Below, in pieces: positions 53,430 to 61,751 of a stretch of 64,000 nt of DNA. Under the pieces are notes generated by a model. That model was given only the letters and a program-made list of their open reading frames with translations, did no database searches and was not told the DNA's origin. The translations under genes were made by a program, and so were the position numbers. The DNA comes from Desulfurellales bacterium (lineage in GTDB: Bacteria; Campylobacterota_A; Desulfurellia; Desulfurellales; Hippeaceae): positions 62,001 through 126,000 of the forward strand of contig JALWEJ010000042.1 of the NCBI GenBank assembly GCA_027014115.1, given 5' to 3'. The stretch's first letter is position 1. Every line of letters begins with the position of its first letter.

Positions 53430-54031
53430 GCTCAAATATTTCAAAAAGACTAAAGGAAAAAAATAAAAATGTTGTATTGATAGAAAAAGATGAACAAAAA
53501 TGCTTAAAGTTAAAAAACAGCTGTACAGCAGAGCTGTATTGCGGTGATGCTTTTGATTTGAATATTTGGAGAAAAATAAATCCTACCTATAAAGATACGG
53601 CACTCCTTGTTACAAATAGTGATGAAATAAATCTGAAAATTGCCAATTTTTTGCAGAATGAGTTTAGTGTATATAGAATATTTGCAAGGGATAATGATCC
53701 TCAAAATCGTGAAGTTTTTAAAAAAAACTCTATAACCCCACTTGTCTATACAGAACAGCTTATAAAAATAATTGAAAATGCTATAGAAAATCCAACGATA
53801 TTCGAACTTATAAGCGGCACCAAAAAAACCATAATGGAAAAATCGGTTAATAAATTTGCAAATAAAACCGTAAAACAGAGCGGGATTACCTCTTTTGTTG
53901 ATATAGTGCTGATAAAAAGAGACAGTGAATGGATTTATCCCCTTGATGATTTTGTGCTCAAAAAAGGTGATGTTGTTGTTTTTGTGGTGGATAAAGACAG
54001 TGAAAACGCTGTAGAGAAAATGGAATTCTAA
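53384..54031 (+). CDS. TrkA-N/TrkA-C regulatory part of the antiporter (-1 frame)
   Basis: A 215-codon frame encoding an NAD-binding RCK/TrkA-N domain (ILVVGGGRVGSNISKRL, VVLIEKD, LYCGDAFD) and a TrkA-C domain (FVDIVLIKRDSEWIYPLDD). It has no ATG or GTG start before the glycine-rich loop. The first usual start, TTG 53477, would delete that loop. The domain is therefore best read as the C-terminal half of the preceding antiporter, reached by a -1 shift. In related KefC-type proteins, this domain gates transport in response to nucleotides. Coordinates begin at the first codon after the slip. Confidence 0.7.
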   Translation, partial: SPKISRILVVGGGRVGSNISKRLKEKNKNVVLIEKDEQKCLKLKNSCTAELYCGDAFDLNIWRKINPTYKDTALLVTNSDEINLKIANFLQNEFSVYRIFARDNDPQNREVFKKNSITPLVYTEQLIKIIENAIENPTIFELISGTKKTIMEKSVNKFANKTVKQSGITSFVDIVLIKRDSEWIYPLDDFVLKKGDVVVFVVDKDSENAVEKMEF

Positions 54032-54056
54032 TTGAATATCATTTTCTCTATTTTTT
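54012..54056 (+). terminator. Intrinsic terminator after antiporter/TrkA
   Basis: An 11-12 bp stem (54012-54023 with 54039-54050) around a 15-nt loop that contains the stop codon, followed by TTTTTT (54051-54056). On the other strand it lies inside the sir2 3' end. Confidence 0.6.
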
Positions 54057-54870
54057 CAAAAGCCTCCTTGGCTTTTTTCTGTATAAACAAATTGGGTTTG
54101 CATACCGAGAGGGATGATGGGTCGGGGTTTATTGTCACAATAAAGGAGCCCGCACTTTTTAATCTCGTTGCCAAATAGTCATTTGTTGGAACCTCAGAGC
54201 TTGAGCCTATTAAAAATACCAAATCGGGAGTTTTTACATCATCCATAAAATTATAGTAGTTGTTTATTTGATAATTATTTTCAACATAACCCCAATCACC
54301 GAACATTAGTATATTGGGTCTTAGAAGCTCACCGCAAATCGGGCATTTTGGAAGATTTGTTGCAGTCATTGTTTCATAATCCAAATCGCACAAAGGAACA
54401 CCCATGTTTTTTCTGACACCGTATGTGCATGATGAACCTCTCATGCACTGAAGCCGCCACATTGAGCCGTGAACCTCATAAACCATTGATTCATCCAACC
54501 CCGATATTATATGGTATCCATCGGTATTTGTAGTATGGATGAATGATTTCTTGAATATCTCGTTTATCATTCTGTTTATCGTTTTATATCCACTGTGAGG
54601 TCTGTTTTCGTGTGCGTTTCTTCTGCGCCATTCGTAAAATGCCCAAGCGTGTTGCGCTCTTACTTCAAAGCTGTGGGGATTTGCAAGCTCTATCGCCTCA
54701 AGTCCAAGCCTCTTAAATGCCGGAAAATTTTTCCAATATCCGTCTTTGTCTCTAAATGTGGGAATGCCGCTGTCTGCACTCATGCCGGCGCTTGTTAGAA
54801 ACAGACATGTTTCCGATTTTTTTATAATATCTTTTAGTTTATTAAAATCGTTTGTTAACACAGCATCCAT
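54028..54870 (-). CDS. Sir2-family NAD-dependent protein deacylase
   Basis: A 280-residue sirtuin. NAD-binding TSAGMSADSGIPTFRDKDGYW begins near residue 26, TTNTDG near 115, catalytic His in YEVHGSMW (about 134), zinc Cys in LQCMRGSSC and CPICGELLRP, then NILMFGDWGY and GSSSEVP. The GAG of typical sirtuins reads SAG, and TQNID reads TNTDG, so it is a divergent class. The ATG 54870 lies directly behind AGGAGG; GTG 54861 (codon 4) has the better spacing of nine bases and may be the true start. Confidence 0.88.
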   Translation of the reverse strand: MDAVLTNDFNKLKDIIKKSETCLFLTSAGMSADSGIPTFRDKDGYWKNFPAFKRLGLEAIELANPHSFEVRAQHAWAFYEWRRRNAHENRPHSGYKTINRMINEIFKKSFIHTTNTDGYHIISGLDESMVYEVHGSMWRLQCMRGSSCTYGVRKNMGVPLCDLDYETMTATNLPKCPICGELLRPNILMFGDWGYVENNYQINNYYNFMDDVKTPDLVFLIGSSSEVPTNDYLATRLKSAGSFIVTINPDPSSLSVCKPNLFIQKKAKEAFEKIEKMIFN

Positions 54871-54874
54871 CCTC

Positions 54875-55645
54875 CTAATGTTTTTTAATTAACTGCCAAA
54901 GCAGGAGTATGAAAGGAACTTCAAAAAGAAAAAACAGTATACCGACTTTAAGCGTTCCTGACGGGTCATGTTCCAATGGAAGGCCACCTGTATTCATACC
55001 AAAAAAACCTGTTATTAAGGTTAAAGGAAAAAACACTCCCGATAAAACAGTTAAGAAAAATATAATATTATTCATTTTATTGCTTATTTTAGCCGTGTAA
55101 AAACTATAGAGATAATCAAGTTTTCTTGTTGCATTAACAGAATATCTATAAGCTCTTTCTATATGTTCATTTAAATCTCGAAAAGCAAAACTATCTGTTT
55201 TGTCTTTATAATGTTTAATGAATTGTCCGAAAGCCACCAACAGATGCTCCATAAGTCTTTCTATGAGTATAAGCTCCTTTTTAAATATGAGCCATCTGTT
55301 TGCAAATGTTTTATTGATTTTGCCATCATATAAATCGTTTTCCATAGAAACTATTTCGTTATCGAGTAGTGAAAGTTTGTTTAAAATGTTGTCTATTTTT
55401 GTATCTATAAAGCTATGCAGTTTATCAAAACCTCCAAGAGGCTCAAAATTCTTTTTTTCTCTGCTATATATGTGTATGCCGTCCTTAATTAAAAATGCAT
55501 AAGAGATAGTTTTAATCATATGAGTTTTTATAACGGGTAGTTTTATTATTAAAACAGAGTAGTTTTCTGCTGTTTCAAATATGCTTGGATGATTTTCGTT
55601 TTCTATATCATCTGTAAAGTATCTGTTTATATCAAATCTATCCAT
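54875..55645 (-). CDS. CorA-like divalent cation transporter
   Basis: A 256-residue short CorA-family protein. A long cytoplasmic helical part comes first, then two C-terminal helices; the first ends in the GMN signature, GFFGMNTGGLP (about residue 218). The family moves Mg2+, Co2+ or Zn2+. The protein is shorter than E. coli CorA (316) at the N terminus. Overlaps pyrB by eight bases. Confidence 0.88.
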   Translation of the reverse strand: MDRFDINRYFTDDIENENHPSIFETAENYSVLIIKLPVIKTHMIKTISYAFLIKDGIHIYSREKKNFEPLGGFDKLHSFIDTKIDNILNKLSLLDNEIVSMENDLYDGKINKTFANRWLIFKKELILIERLMEHLLVAFGQFIKHYKDKTDSFAFRDLNEHIERAYRYSVNATRKLDYLYSFYTAKISNKMNNIIFFLTVLSGVFFPLTLITGFFGMNTGGLPLEHDPSGTLKVGILFFLFEVPFILLLWQLIKKH

Positions 55646-56534
55646 TTATACAAAAATTATACACAGCCATTCTCGCAAATACGCCGTTTTCCACCTGTTT
55701 TGTAATGAGTGTTTTGTTTTTGTTGTTATCCATTACATAGCTTGATAGTTCAACATTTCTGTTAACAGGTCCAGGGTGCATGATGTATGTTTTTTTTGGT
55801 GTGTTGTTTTGGTTTAGTCCGAAGAATTTTGCATATTCACCGAGAGACGGCAGGTTTTGACCGCTGTTTCTTTCAAGCTGTATCCTTAAGAGTATGATAA
55901 AATCTTTGTCGCATAAAGCCTTTTCTAAATTTGTTTCTATCTTTGCTTCTTTAATCCATTCTTTTTTCGGCATCATGGTTTTCGGACCATAAAAGCTTAA
56001 ATTCCAGTTAAACATTTTTGCAGTTTCCAGATGACTTCTTGCAACCCTACTGTTTGTTATGTCTCCGATTATACATACATTTAAATTATCCAACCTTCCT
56101 TTTACTTCCTGCATTGTAACCAAATCAAGAACTGCCTGAGAGGGGTGTTCGCATATACCGTCCCCCGCATTAATTATCGGGATATCTGTAAATTTACTTA
56201 AAAAATTGGGATATCCAGAATCGTAATGTCTAACCACAAAGGCATCAGGGTGCATTGCGCTCAAATTTTGTATTGTGTCAAAATCTGTTTCGCCTTTTTT
56301 CAAACTTGATTTCTCATAATCTATATTAACAATCTCACCACCCATTTTTTTTGCTGCTATTTCAAAGGAGGTTCTTGTTCTTGTGCTGTTTTCAAAAAAT
56401 ATGGTTATTATTACTTTATCCTTTAGTAAATTTTTATATTCTTCCATGCTTTGTTTATATTTTATCGCCGTTGCAACAAGAGTTTCCACATCGTTTTTTT
56501 GCAAATCTTTAATACCGAGAAAATTTTTATACAT
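55638..56534 (-). CDS. pyrB: Aspartate carbamoyltransferase catalytic subunit
   Basis: Second step of pyrimidine synthesis. 298 residues. The carbamoyl-phosphate loop is STRTRTSFE near residue 51, with KGE near 80, HPSQA near 129, and the C-terminal HPGPVNRNVE motif. GAGG lies upstream of ATG 56534. There is no pyrI nearby. It sits in an unusual run between rapZ and corA. Confidence 0.96.
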   Translation of the reverse strand: MYKNFLGIKDLQKNDVETLVATAIKYKQSMEEYKNLLKDKVIITIFFENSTRTRTSFEIAAKKMGGEIVNIDYEKSSLKKGETDFDTIQNLSAMHPDAFVVRHYDSGYPNFLSKFTDIPIINAGDGICEHPSQAVLDLVTMQEVKGRLDNLNVCIIGDITNSRVARSHLETAKMFNWNLSFYGPKTMMPKKEWIKEAKIETNLEKALCDKDFIILLRIQLERNSGQNLPSLGEYAKFFGLNQNNTPKKTYIMHPGPVNRNVELSSYVMDNNKNKTLITKQVENGVFARMAVYNFCING

Positions 56535-56539
56535 TTCTT

Positions 56540-57394
56540 TTACCTCTTTAAATCTCTATGAAAAACCTTAACGTTAAAACCCATATTTTCTATAAATGTT
56601 TTGATGTGCTCAACTATTGCAACCGATCTGTGTTTGCCACCTGTACATCCGATTGATATTGTTAGATAACTTTTGCCTTCTTTTTCATAAAGCGGTATGA
56701 GATTTTTTATGGCAGGTTTGATATTTTCCAGAAATATCTTTGTTTCTTGCTGAGAAAGCACAAATTCGTATGTTTCGGCATCCAATCCTGTTGTATCTTT
56801 GAATTTTTCAATGAAATACGGGTTTGTTATAAATCTGACATCAAGAACATTATCACTCTCTATGGGTATGCCGTATTTAAACCCGAAAGATATTAAGGTT
56901 ATGGACATGTGAAGTGTTTTTAAAAATTGATTGAATAAAAACCGTCTAAGCGATGTCGGAGAAAGTGACGATGTATCAATTCTTATATCTGCAATTTTTT
57001 TAATGCTTTGCATTATGTCAAACTCTTTTTCTATTGCTTCTGCAAGACCTATTTTTTTTGATACACTTAAAGGGTGATTTCTTCTTGTTTGTTCAAATCT
57101 TTTGATAAGAATGTCTCTTTTTGACTCAAGAAATATAATTTTTGTATTTATGGAGCTTTTTTTTAACCATTCGTATATATTTTGAAGTTTTGATATGTTT
57201 GCATCTCTTATGTCGCATGCAATTGCAAATTTGTTAATATCTGCATATTGCATAAGTTCTATTAATTTTTTTATTAAATCAAGCGGAAGATTATCTATAC
57301 AGAAATAACCGATGTCTTCAAGTGCATCCAAAGCCGTGCTTTTTCCTGAGCCCGATAAACCTGTTATAAAAACTACCTCAACAGGAAAACTCAT
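56540..57394 (-). CDS. rapZ: RNase adapter / nucleotide-binding protein RapZ
   Basis: P-loop protein of 284 residues; in E. coli RapZ guides RNase E to the small RNA GlmZ. Walker A GLSGSGKST is at about residues 12-20, and CTGGKHRSV near 240 is the family's C-terminal signature. The start overlaps ptsN by four bases. The hpf-ptsN-rapZ order parallels the rpoN-linked locus of proteobacteria, but rpoN itself is not seen here. Confidence 0.95.
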   Translation of the reverse strand: MSFPVEVVFITGLSGSGKSTALDALEDIGYFCIDNLPLDLIKKLIELMQYADINKFAIACDIRDANISKLQNIYEWLKKSSINTKIIFLESKRDILIKRFEQTRRNHPLSVSKKIGLAEAIEKEFDIMQSIKKIADIRIDTSSLSPTSLRRFLFNQFLKTLHMSITLISFGFKYGIPIESDNVLDVRFITNPYFIEKFKDTTGLDAETYEFVLSQQETKIFLENIKPAIKNLIPLYEKEGKSYLTISIGCTGGKHRSVAIVEHIKTFIENMGFNVKVFHRDLKR

Positions 57395-57849
57395 AATAAA
57401 AGTTCTTTTTCTTTAATTATCTCTATAATCTCTTGAAGACTTTTTGCATTGATTATTTTCTCTTTTAAGTCTTCGTCTTTAAATATTTTTGCAATTTTTG
57501 CCAATGCTTTTAACAGAATCGAGGGTTTTACAGACGGTGCAAGCAAAACAAAGAATATATTTGTATCGGCTCCATCTATAGAGCCAAAGTCTATGGGTTT
57601 TTCGGTTGTGAATACACCGCAGATCAAATCATCTACGAAAGATGTTTTTGAATGAGGTATGGCAAAATTGCCTCCCAAAGCTGTTGAGCCGAACTTTTCT
57701 CTTGCTTTAATGAGATTATAAACTTCATCTGCGTCCAAGTTTGAAGCGGCGGAGAGCTCCTCCGCCATTTTTTTAAGACATTCATATTTTTCCGAACATT
57801 CAATCTTGGGAATGAATGTTTTTATAGATTGATACAAATACTTATTCAT
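57391..57849 (-). CDS. ptsN: PTS IIA-like nitrogen-regulatory protein
   Basis: A 152-residue EIIA-Ntr/fructose-type domain with the phospho-acceptor His66 in NFAIPHSKTSFV and GSTALGG before it. It acts in the nitrogen-related phosphotransferase chain, controlling potassium or carbon/nitrogen balance. No ptsP or HPr gene nearby. Overlaps hpf and rapZ by four bases each. Confidence 0.93.
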   Translation of the reverse strand: MNKYLYQSIKTFIPKIECSEKYECLKKMAEELSAASNLDADEVYNLIKAREKFGSTALGGNFAIPHSKTSFVDDLICGVFTTEKPIDFGSIDGADTNIFFVLLAPSVKPSILLKALAKIAKIFKDEDLKEKIINAKSLQEIIEIIKEKELLL

Positions 57850-58361
57850 CTTGTAATTATGTAACCAAAATCACCGTTCTTTTTTCGATACAATACACAC
57901 ACCTTGCCGTTTTCAGAGCTGTTGAATACTATAAAATGCTTATCGTCTTCGTCAAGCTTAATAATAGCCTCTTCTATCGATAAAGGTTTGGGGATAAATT
58001 CCTCTTCAACTATAATCGGTTCTTTTGATGTTGCATCACCAGATGGAGCAAAAGGCTGTTCTTGGGAGCCTCTTTTTTTTGACCTTATTTTGTCTTTAAA
58101 TTTTTCAATCTGCTTTTCTAAAACCTCATACACTAAATCGATGGATGAATACATATCCTTTGACGATTCTTCAGCCTTTAAAACCTCTCCTGAAACATTT
58201 AACCTTACATTTGCTATGTGTCTGTATTTTTCAACGCTCAAGACAACCTCTGCAGATATTATGTTGTCTATTTTTCTTTCTAATCTTCCGATTTTTTTCT
58301 CTACGTAGTTTTTAATCGAATCTGTAAGCTCCGTGTTTTTGGCACTCATTGTAATTTGCAT
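57846..58361 (-). CDS. hpf: Ribosome hibernation promoting factor, long form
   Basis: 171 residues. The N-terminal S30AE domain (about 1-98) binds the 30S; the C-terminal domain (about 115-171), with FIPKPLSIEEAIIKLDEDDKHFIVF, promotes 100S dimers. The long form acts without a separate RMF. GGAGGTGG precedes ATG 58361. Confidence 0.95.
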   Translation of the reverse strand: MQITMSAKNTELTDSIKNYVEKKIGRLERKIDNIISAEVVLSVEKYRHIANVRLNVSGEVLKAEESSKDMYSSIDLVYEVLEKQIEKFKDKIRSKKRGSQEQPFAPSGDATSKEPIIVEEEFIPKPLSIEEAIIKLDEDDKHFIVFNSSENGKVCVLYRKKNGDFGYIITR

Positions 58362-58378
58362 ATTCCACCTCCTAACTT

Positions 58379-58750
58379 TTAATGATTGTGGTGATGTTCG
58401 TGGTGGTGTTCATGGTCACACACATCCGCATAACTTGTATCGAGTTTGTTGTTTATGAAATCCTCTACAATTTTTCTTGGATTTTCAGGTACGACATTGG
58501 TAATTACCGTTATACCGGCAGCTTCTAAAATTTCTACCGCTTTTGGCCCAATACCTGATACTATAACAACATTGGCTTTGTTTGACTTTATCCATTCCGG
58601 AAAGCTGCCCTCCATATGCTCCGGTGTCGGTGTGATTTCGGTAGCCAAGATTTTTCCATCCTCAATATCAAAAAACATAAATTTTTCTGCATGCCCGAAA
58701 TGGGGTGATAATGCGTTTTGTTCAACAGGCATTGCAACTTTGATAATCAT
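58379..58750 (-). CDS. NifX/NifB-type Fe-Mo cofactor-binding-like protein
   Basis: A 123-residue protein of the dinitrogenase iron-molybdenum cofactor family. The N terminus IIKVAMPVEQNALSPHFGHAEKF and IVSGIGPKAVEILEAAGI are characteristic. The C terminus is a His-rich tail (HEHHHEHHHNH), likely to bind metal. No nif genes are near, so a general Fe-S or metal-trafficking role is more probable. GGAGG precedes the ATG. Confidence 0.9.
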   Translation of the reverse strand: MIIKVAMPVEQNALSPHFGHAEKFMFFDIEDGKILATEITPTPEHMEGSFPEWIKSNKANVVIVSGIGPKAVEILEAAGITVITNVVPENPRKIVEDFINNKLDTSYADVCDHEHHHEHHHNH

Positions 58751-58770
58751 ACTATAACAACCTCCATGTT

Positions 58771-59118
58771 CTAAAAAAATCTATTTTTCCAAAAATCGTA
58801 ATAATTCTTTTCTTTTGGTTTTCTTACGGAACTTTCCTGTTCTATTTGTGACAGCTCTTGGCTGCTAATGGTTAGAAATTTTACACCTTCTATATCAAAA
58901 TCTTTTTTTGTGAGTATTGAGTATGCGGTATTTATGTCTTTAAATAAATCCTCCGAGCCTTTGTTGATGTCGGGGTGGTATTTTTTTGCCAATTTTAAAT
59001 AGTTGTTTTTTACTATCCATTCCGGGTCGTCTTCTTCAACATTGAGTATCTTCCTTGCTGCTATTTCATACAGCCTGATTTTTGAGAATCTTTGCTGAAA
59101 AAAATACTCATAAATCAT
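58771..59118 (-). CDS. J-domain protein
   Basis: A 115-residue protein with a J domain at about residues 22-75; the Hsp70-activating HPD is at 48-50 in KYHPDIN. There are no Gly/Phe or zinc domains, so it is a small type III J protein that probably targets DnaK to particular clients. The N-terminal 20 residues are basic/aromatic. The start overlaps the M24 peptidase stop (ATGA). Confidence 0.88.
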   Translation of the reverse strand: MIYEYFFQQRFSKIRLYEIAARKILNVEEDDPEWIVKNNYLKLAKKYHPDINKGSEDLFKDINTAYSILTKKDFDIEGVKFLTISSQELSQIEQESSVRKPKEKNYYDFWKNRFF

Positions 59119-60293
59119 AAATAAACTATCTCCCTTGGAAAACGGGTAAGGGCTTCAACACCGTTTTTTGTAACAAGATATGTATTTTCTATGCCGACAG
59201 CTCCAATGCCCTCAAATGCCACTTTGGGTTCAAATGCAAATGTCATATTTTCCTCTATAGCATAATCCTGTCCTTTGGCAATAAAAGGAAACTCATCAAG
59301 CTCGAGGCCTATGCCGTGACCCACAAAAGGAGTCTGGTTTGTTTTTATGCCCATAAAGTTATCTTTGTACCCCGCCTTTTCAGCCATAACCAAACACTGC
59401 TCATAAATATCTTGAGCTGCAATACCCGGTTTGGCATATTCCTCCATCCAGTCCATAACATCTCTACAAAAATAATATGCCTTTGTAAGTTTTTTGTCCA
59501 GCTTGCCTACAACAAAGATTCTTGTCTCATCCGACATATATCCTTGATAATTCCCCAAAAAATCAACAATAACAGGTTGGTTTTCTTCTATTTTTTCAAA
59601 GGATGCACCCTCTGGGTATGAAGCATGCGGTCCTATGCCGGCTGTAGGTTTCAAAAACCCTGACGGAAATGCACTTCTGTATCCGGAATGCACATGTCCC
59701 ATAAACACCTCGCCGTTAAAACCCCTCATTCTGCTTTTTCCCTGATGTCCGCGTTTTCTTGCTCTATACTCAAGCTCTGCACTGACTTCAACTTCTCTTT
59801 TTCCGGCTTTTATAAGTTCCTTTGCATCCTCTGTTGTGCAGTCGAGCATCCTTGCTGCTTCTCTCATCTGTTTTATTTCAAATTCGGACTTTTTGCTTCT
59901 CTGCCATCTGATATAAAAAGAAACATCCAAAATCTCAGAGTCTTTAAAAACCTTTTTTATTCTCAAAAACATATCCGCTGGTATAACATCCATTTCTATA
60001 CCGATTGTCTTGAATTTTATACCAAAATCAGAAAGAATCTTCGGAAGCTCACTCAAACCTTTTGTTTGAATCAATGTATCTTTATCCAATGCCGTTTCGT
60101 TCTCTGCTCTTTTGTAGCCTCTTCTTATTGTATATACTGTTTTATTGTCGCTTGATACAGCCAGAACACCCGAAGGTATTGTAGCAGAATAATAATACAG
60201 GTCTGTATTTTGCATAATAAGTGCAACATCTATACCGTTTTTGCTCAAAGTATCGGATAACTTTGCAACCCTTGCTTTAAATTCTCTATCCAT
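59115..60293 (-). CDS. M24-family metallopeptidase (Xaa-Pro aminopeptidase-like)
   Basis: A 392-residue pita-bread hydrolase with an N-terminal creatinase-like domain (about 1-150). The five metal ligands are all visible: Asp in IVDFLGNYQG, Asp in MSDETRIF, His in VGHGIGLELDEFP, Glu in FAFEPKVAFEG and Glu in VGIENTYLV. Resembles aminopeptidase P/prolidase. GGAGGAG precedes ATG 60293. Heads the run down to sir2. Confidence 0.92.
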   Translation of the reverse strand: MDREFKARVAKLSDTLSKNGIDVALIMQNTDLYYYSATIPSGVLAVSSDNKTVYTIRRGYKRAENETALDKDTLIQTKGLSELPKILSDFGIKFKTIGIEMDVIPADMFLRIKKVFKDSEILDVSFYIRWQRSKKSEFEIKQMREAARMLDCTTEDAKELIKAGKREVEVSAELEYRARKRGHQGKSRMRGFNGEVFMGHVHSGYRSAFPSGFLKPTAGIGPHASYPEGASFEKIEENQPVIVDFLGNYQGYMSDETRIFVVGKLDKKLTKAYYFCRDVMDWMEEYAKPGIAAQDIYEQCLVMAEKAGYKDNFMGIKTNQTPFVGHGIGLELDEFPFIAKGQDYAIEENMTFAFEPKVAFEGIGAVGIENTYLVTKNGVEALTRFPREIVYL

Positions 60294-60317
60294 GACTCCT
60301 CCAAAAAAAACTCACAA

Positions 60318-60345
60318 ATTATACAAAGAATTAAACATAATTCAA
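60318..60345 (-). promoter_or_regulatory. Predicted promoter of the M24-hpf-rapZ run
   Basis: On the minus strand TTGAAT (60340-60345) and perfect TATAAT (60318-60323) with a 16-bp spacer; leader about 18 nt with GGAGGAG. Confidence 0.7.
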
Positions 60346-60353
60346 AGAAATTA

Positions 60354-60383
60354 TTGACTTAATACAGACAAAACAATTATACT
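60354..60383 (+). promoter_or_regulatory. Predicted radA promoter (leaderless)
   Basis: TTGACT (60354-60359) and TATACT (60378-60383) with an 18-bp spacer. The ATG at 60390 is six bases after the -10; there is no Shine-Dalgarno. Confidence 0.6.
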
Positions 60384-60389
60384 ACGAAT

Positions 60390-61673
60390 ATGGCTAAAAA
60401 TAAAACACTTTATGAATGTTCAAACTGCGGATATACAACAACAAAATGGTACGGCAAATGCCCAAACTGCCAAAGCTGGGGCACACTTATTGAAAAAACA
60501 GACTCCCGTTTTGATAACAACAAGCCAACAGTCTACAAAAAACCCAGCGTTATTGCCGATATAGAAAATAAAGAAGAGTTTCTGCCCATAAACAATGAGT
60601 TTGATGCATTTTTGCGTGGTGGTTTTGTAAAAGGCGGGGTTTATCTTTTATCCGGTACACCGGGGGTTGGAAAATCAACCCTGCTTCTGCAGATATGCGG
60701 CAGTATTGCAGGAAATGGTCTTAAGGTTATCTATGTTTCGGCTGAAGAGTCTGAAGCTCAGGTTTCAATGAGGGCAAAAAGGCTTGGTGTTGATAATATT
60801 TATATCTTAAGCGATAATAATATTGATTCTGTAGTATTGATGGCAGAAAACGAAAAACCAGATGTCTTTATTCTTGATTCCATACATACAGTCTATTCAC
60901 CGCTGTCGGATTCTGCTGCAGGTGGTATTCAGCAGGTTAGATATTCATCAGAAAAACTAATAGAAACAGCAAAGAAATATAATATAGCAACCGTTATTGT
61001 TGCCCATGTTACAAAGGATGGCTCCATTGCCGGACCAAAGATACTTGAGCATATGGTTGATACGGTGCTTTTCTTGGACGGTGAAGATGAATTTAGAATT
61101 TTGAGGCTTCAAAAAAACAGATTTGGCCCGACAGATGAATCTCTTATTTTTGAGATGAAAAACAGCGGGTTAGATGTTGTAAAAGACCCGACTGTAAAGT
61201 TTGTGGGAAAAAAGAAGGTAACAGACGGTATGGTTTACGGCATGGTTGTTGAGGGTAGATACCCCATTATAGTTGAGGTTCAGGCGCTTTGTGTTGATAC
61301 GCCGCTTGCCATACCAAGAAGAGTTTCTGTTGGATTTGACCTAAACAGGCTCAATATGCTGCTTGCTGTCATCGAAAAACGTTTGAATCTTCCAATGTAC
61401 AGATATGATGTCTATATAAATATTGCAGGCGGCATAAAGATTTCATCAACTTTAATAGATGCATCGGTTGTTTCAAGCATTGTGTCTTCTGTAAAAAGAC
61501 GCCCAGTAAAAGAGGGTGTAGTATTTGCAGGTGAGCTTGATTTGTCGGGGAATATCAGTATCTTGAACAGGTATAAAAAACAGGTATCAAAAATAGAACA
61601 ATCCGGTTTTGAGGTTGTATCACCGCTTTCTAAAATTGACAGTATTGATAAACTTTTGAATTATATAAGATAG
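60390..61673 (+). CDS. radA: DNA repair protein RadA/Sms
   Basis: A 427-residue RecA-like helicase for recombination intermediates. The N-terminal zinc finger is CSNCGYTTTKWYGKCPNC; Walker A GTPGVGKST is near residue 90; the RadA-specific KNRFG motif is near 250. The C terminus is a Lon-protease-like domain (about 280-427). It starts at a probable leaderless transcript, and the divergent M24 peptidase shares its intergenic region. Confidence 0.96.
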   Translation: MAKNKTLYECSNCGYTTTKWYGKCPNCQSWGTLIEKTDSRFDNNKPTVYKKPSVIADIENKEEFLPINNEFDAFLRGGFVKGGVYLLSGTPGVGKSTLLLQICGSIAGNGLKVIYVSAEESEAQVSMRAKRLGVDNIYILSDNNIDSVVLMAENEKPDVFILDSIHTVYSPLSDSAAGGIQQVRYSSEKLIETAKKYNIATVIVAHVTKDGSIAGPKILEHMVDTVLFLDGEDEFRILRLQKNRFGPTDESLIFEMKNSGLDVVKDPTVKFVGKKKVTDGMVYGMVVEGRYPIIVEVQALCVDTPLAIPRRVSVGFDLNRLNMLLAVIEKRLNLPMYRYDVYINIAGGIKISSTLIDASVVSSIVSSVKRRPVKEGVVFAGELDLSGNISILNRYKKQVSKIEQSGFEVVSPLSKIDSIDKLLNYIR

Positions 61674-61702
61674 ATTTTACACTTTGCGTTAATTTGTTTT
61701 TA

Positions 61703-61740
61703 TTGACAAATCATCTGATATCTGATATATCAGATATCAG
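61703..61740 (+). promoter_or_regulatory. Promoter overlapped by a perfect 26-bp palindrome (operator)
   Basis: Perfect TTGACA (61703-61708) and TATATC (61726-61731) with a 17-bp spacer. The 26-bp stretch 61715-61740 is a perfect palindrome centred in the -10 and built from two CTGATAT repeats and their inverse. It is most likely the binding site of the GntR-family product of the next gene, giving autorepression and control of the glycyl-radical operon. Confidence 0.85.
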
Positions 61741-61751
61741 GGAGATAAAAA

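Noticed and set aside
53477-54031. TrkA protein starting independently at TTG 53477
   Set aside because: This start would remove the glycine-rich NAD loop that is clearly encoded upstream in the same frame.
59688-60155. 155-codon plus-strand frame opposite the M24 peptidase
   Set aside because: Antisense shadow without a start signal.
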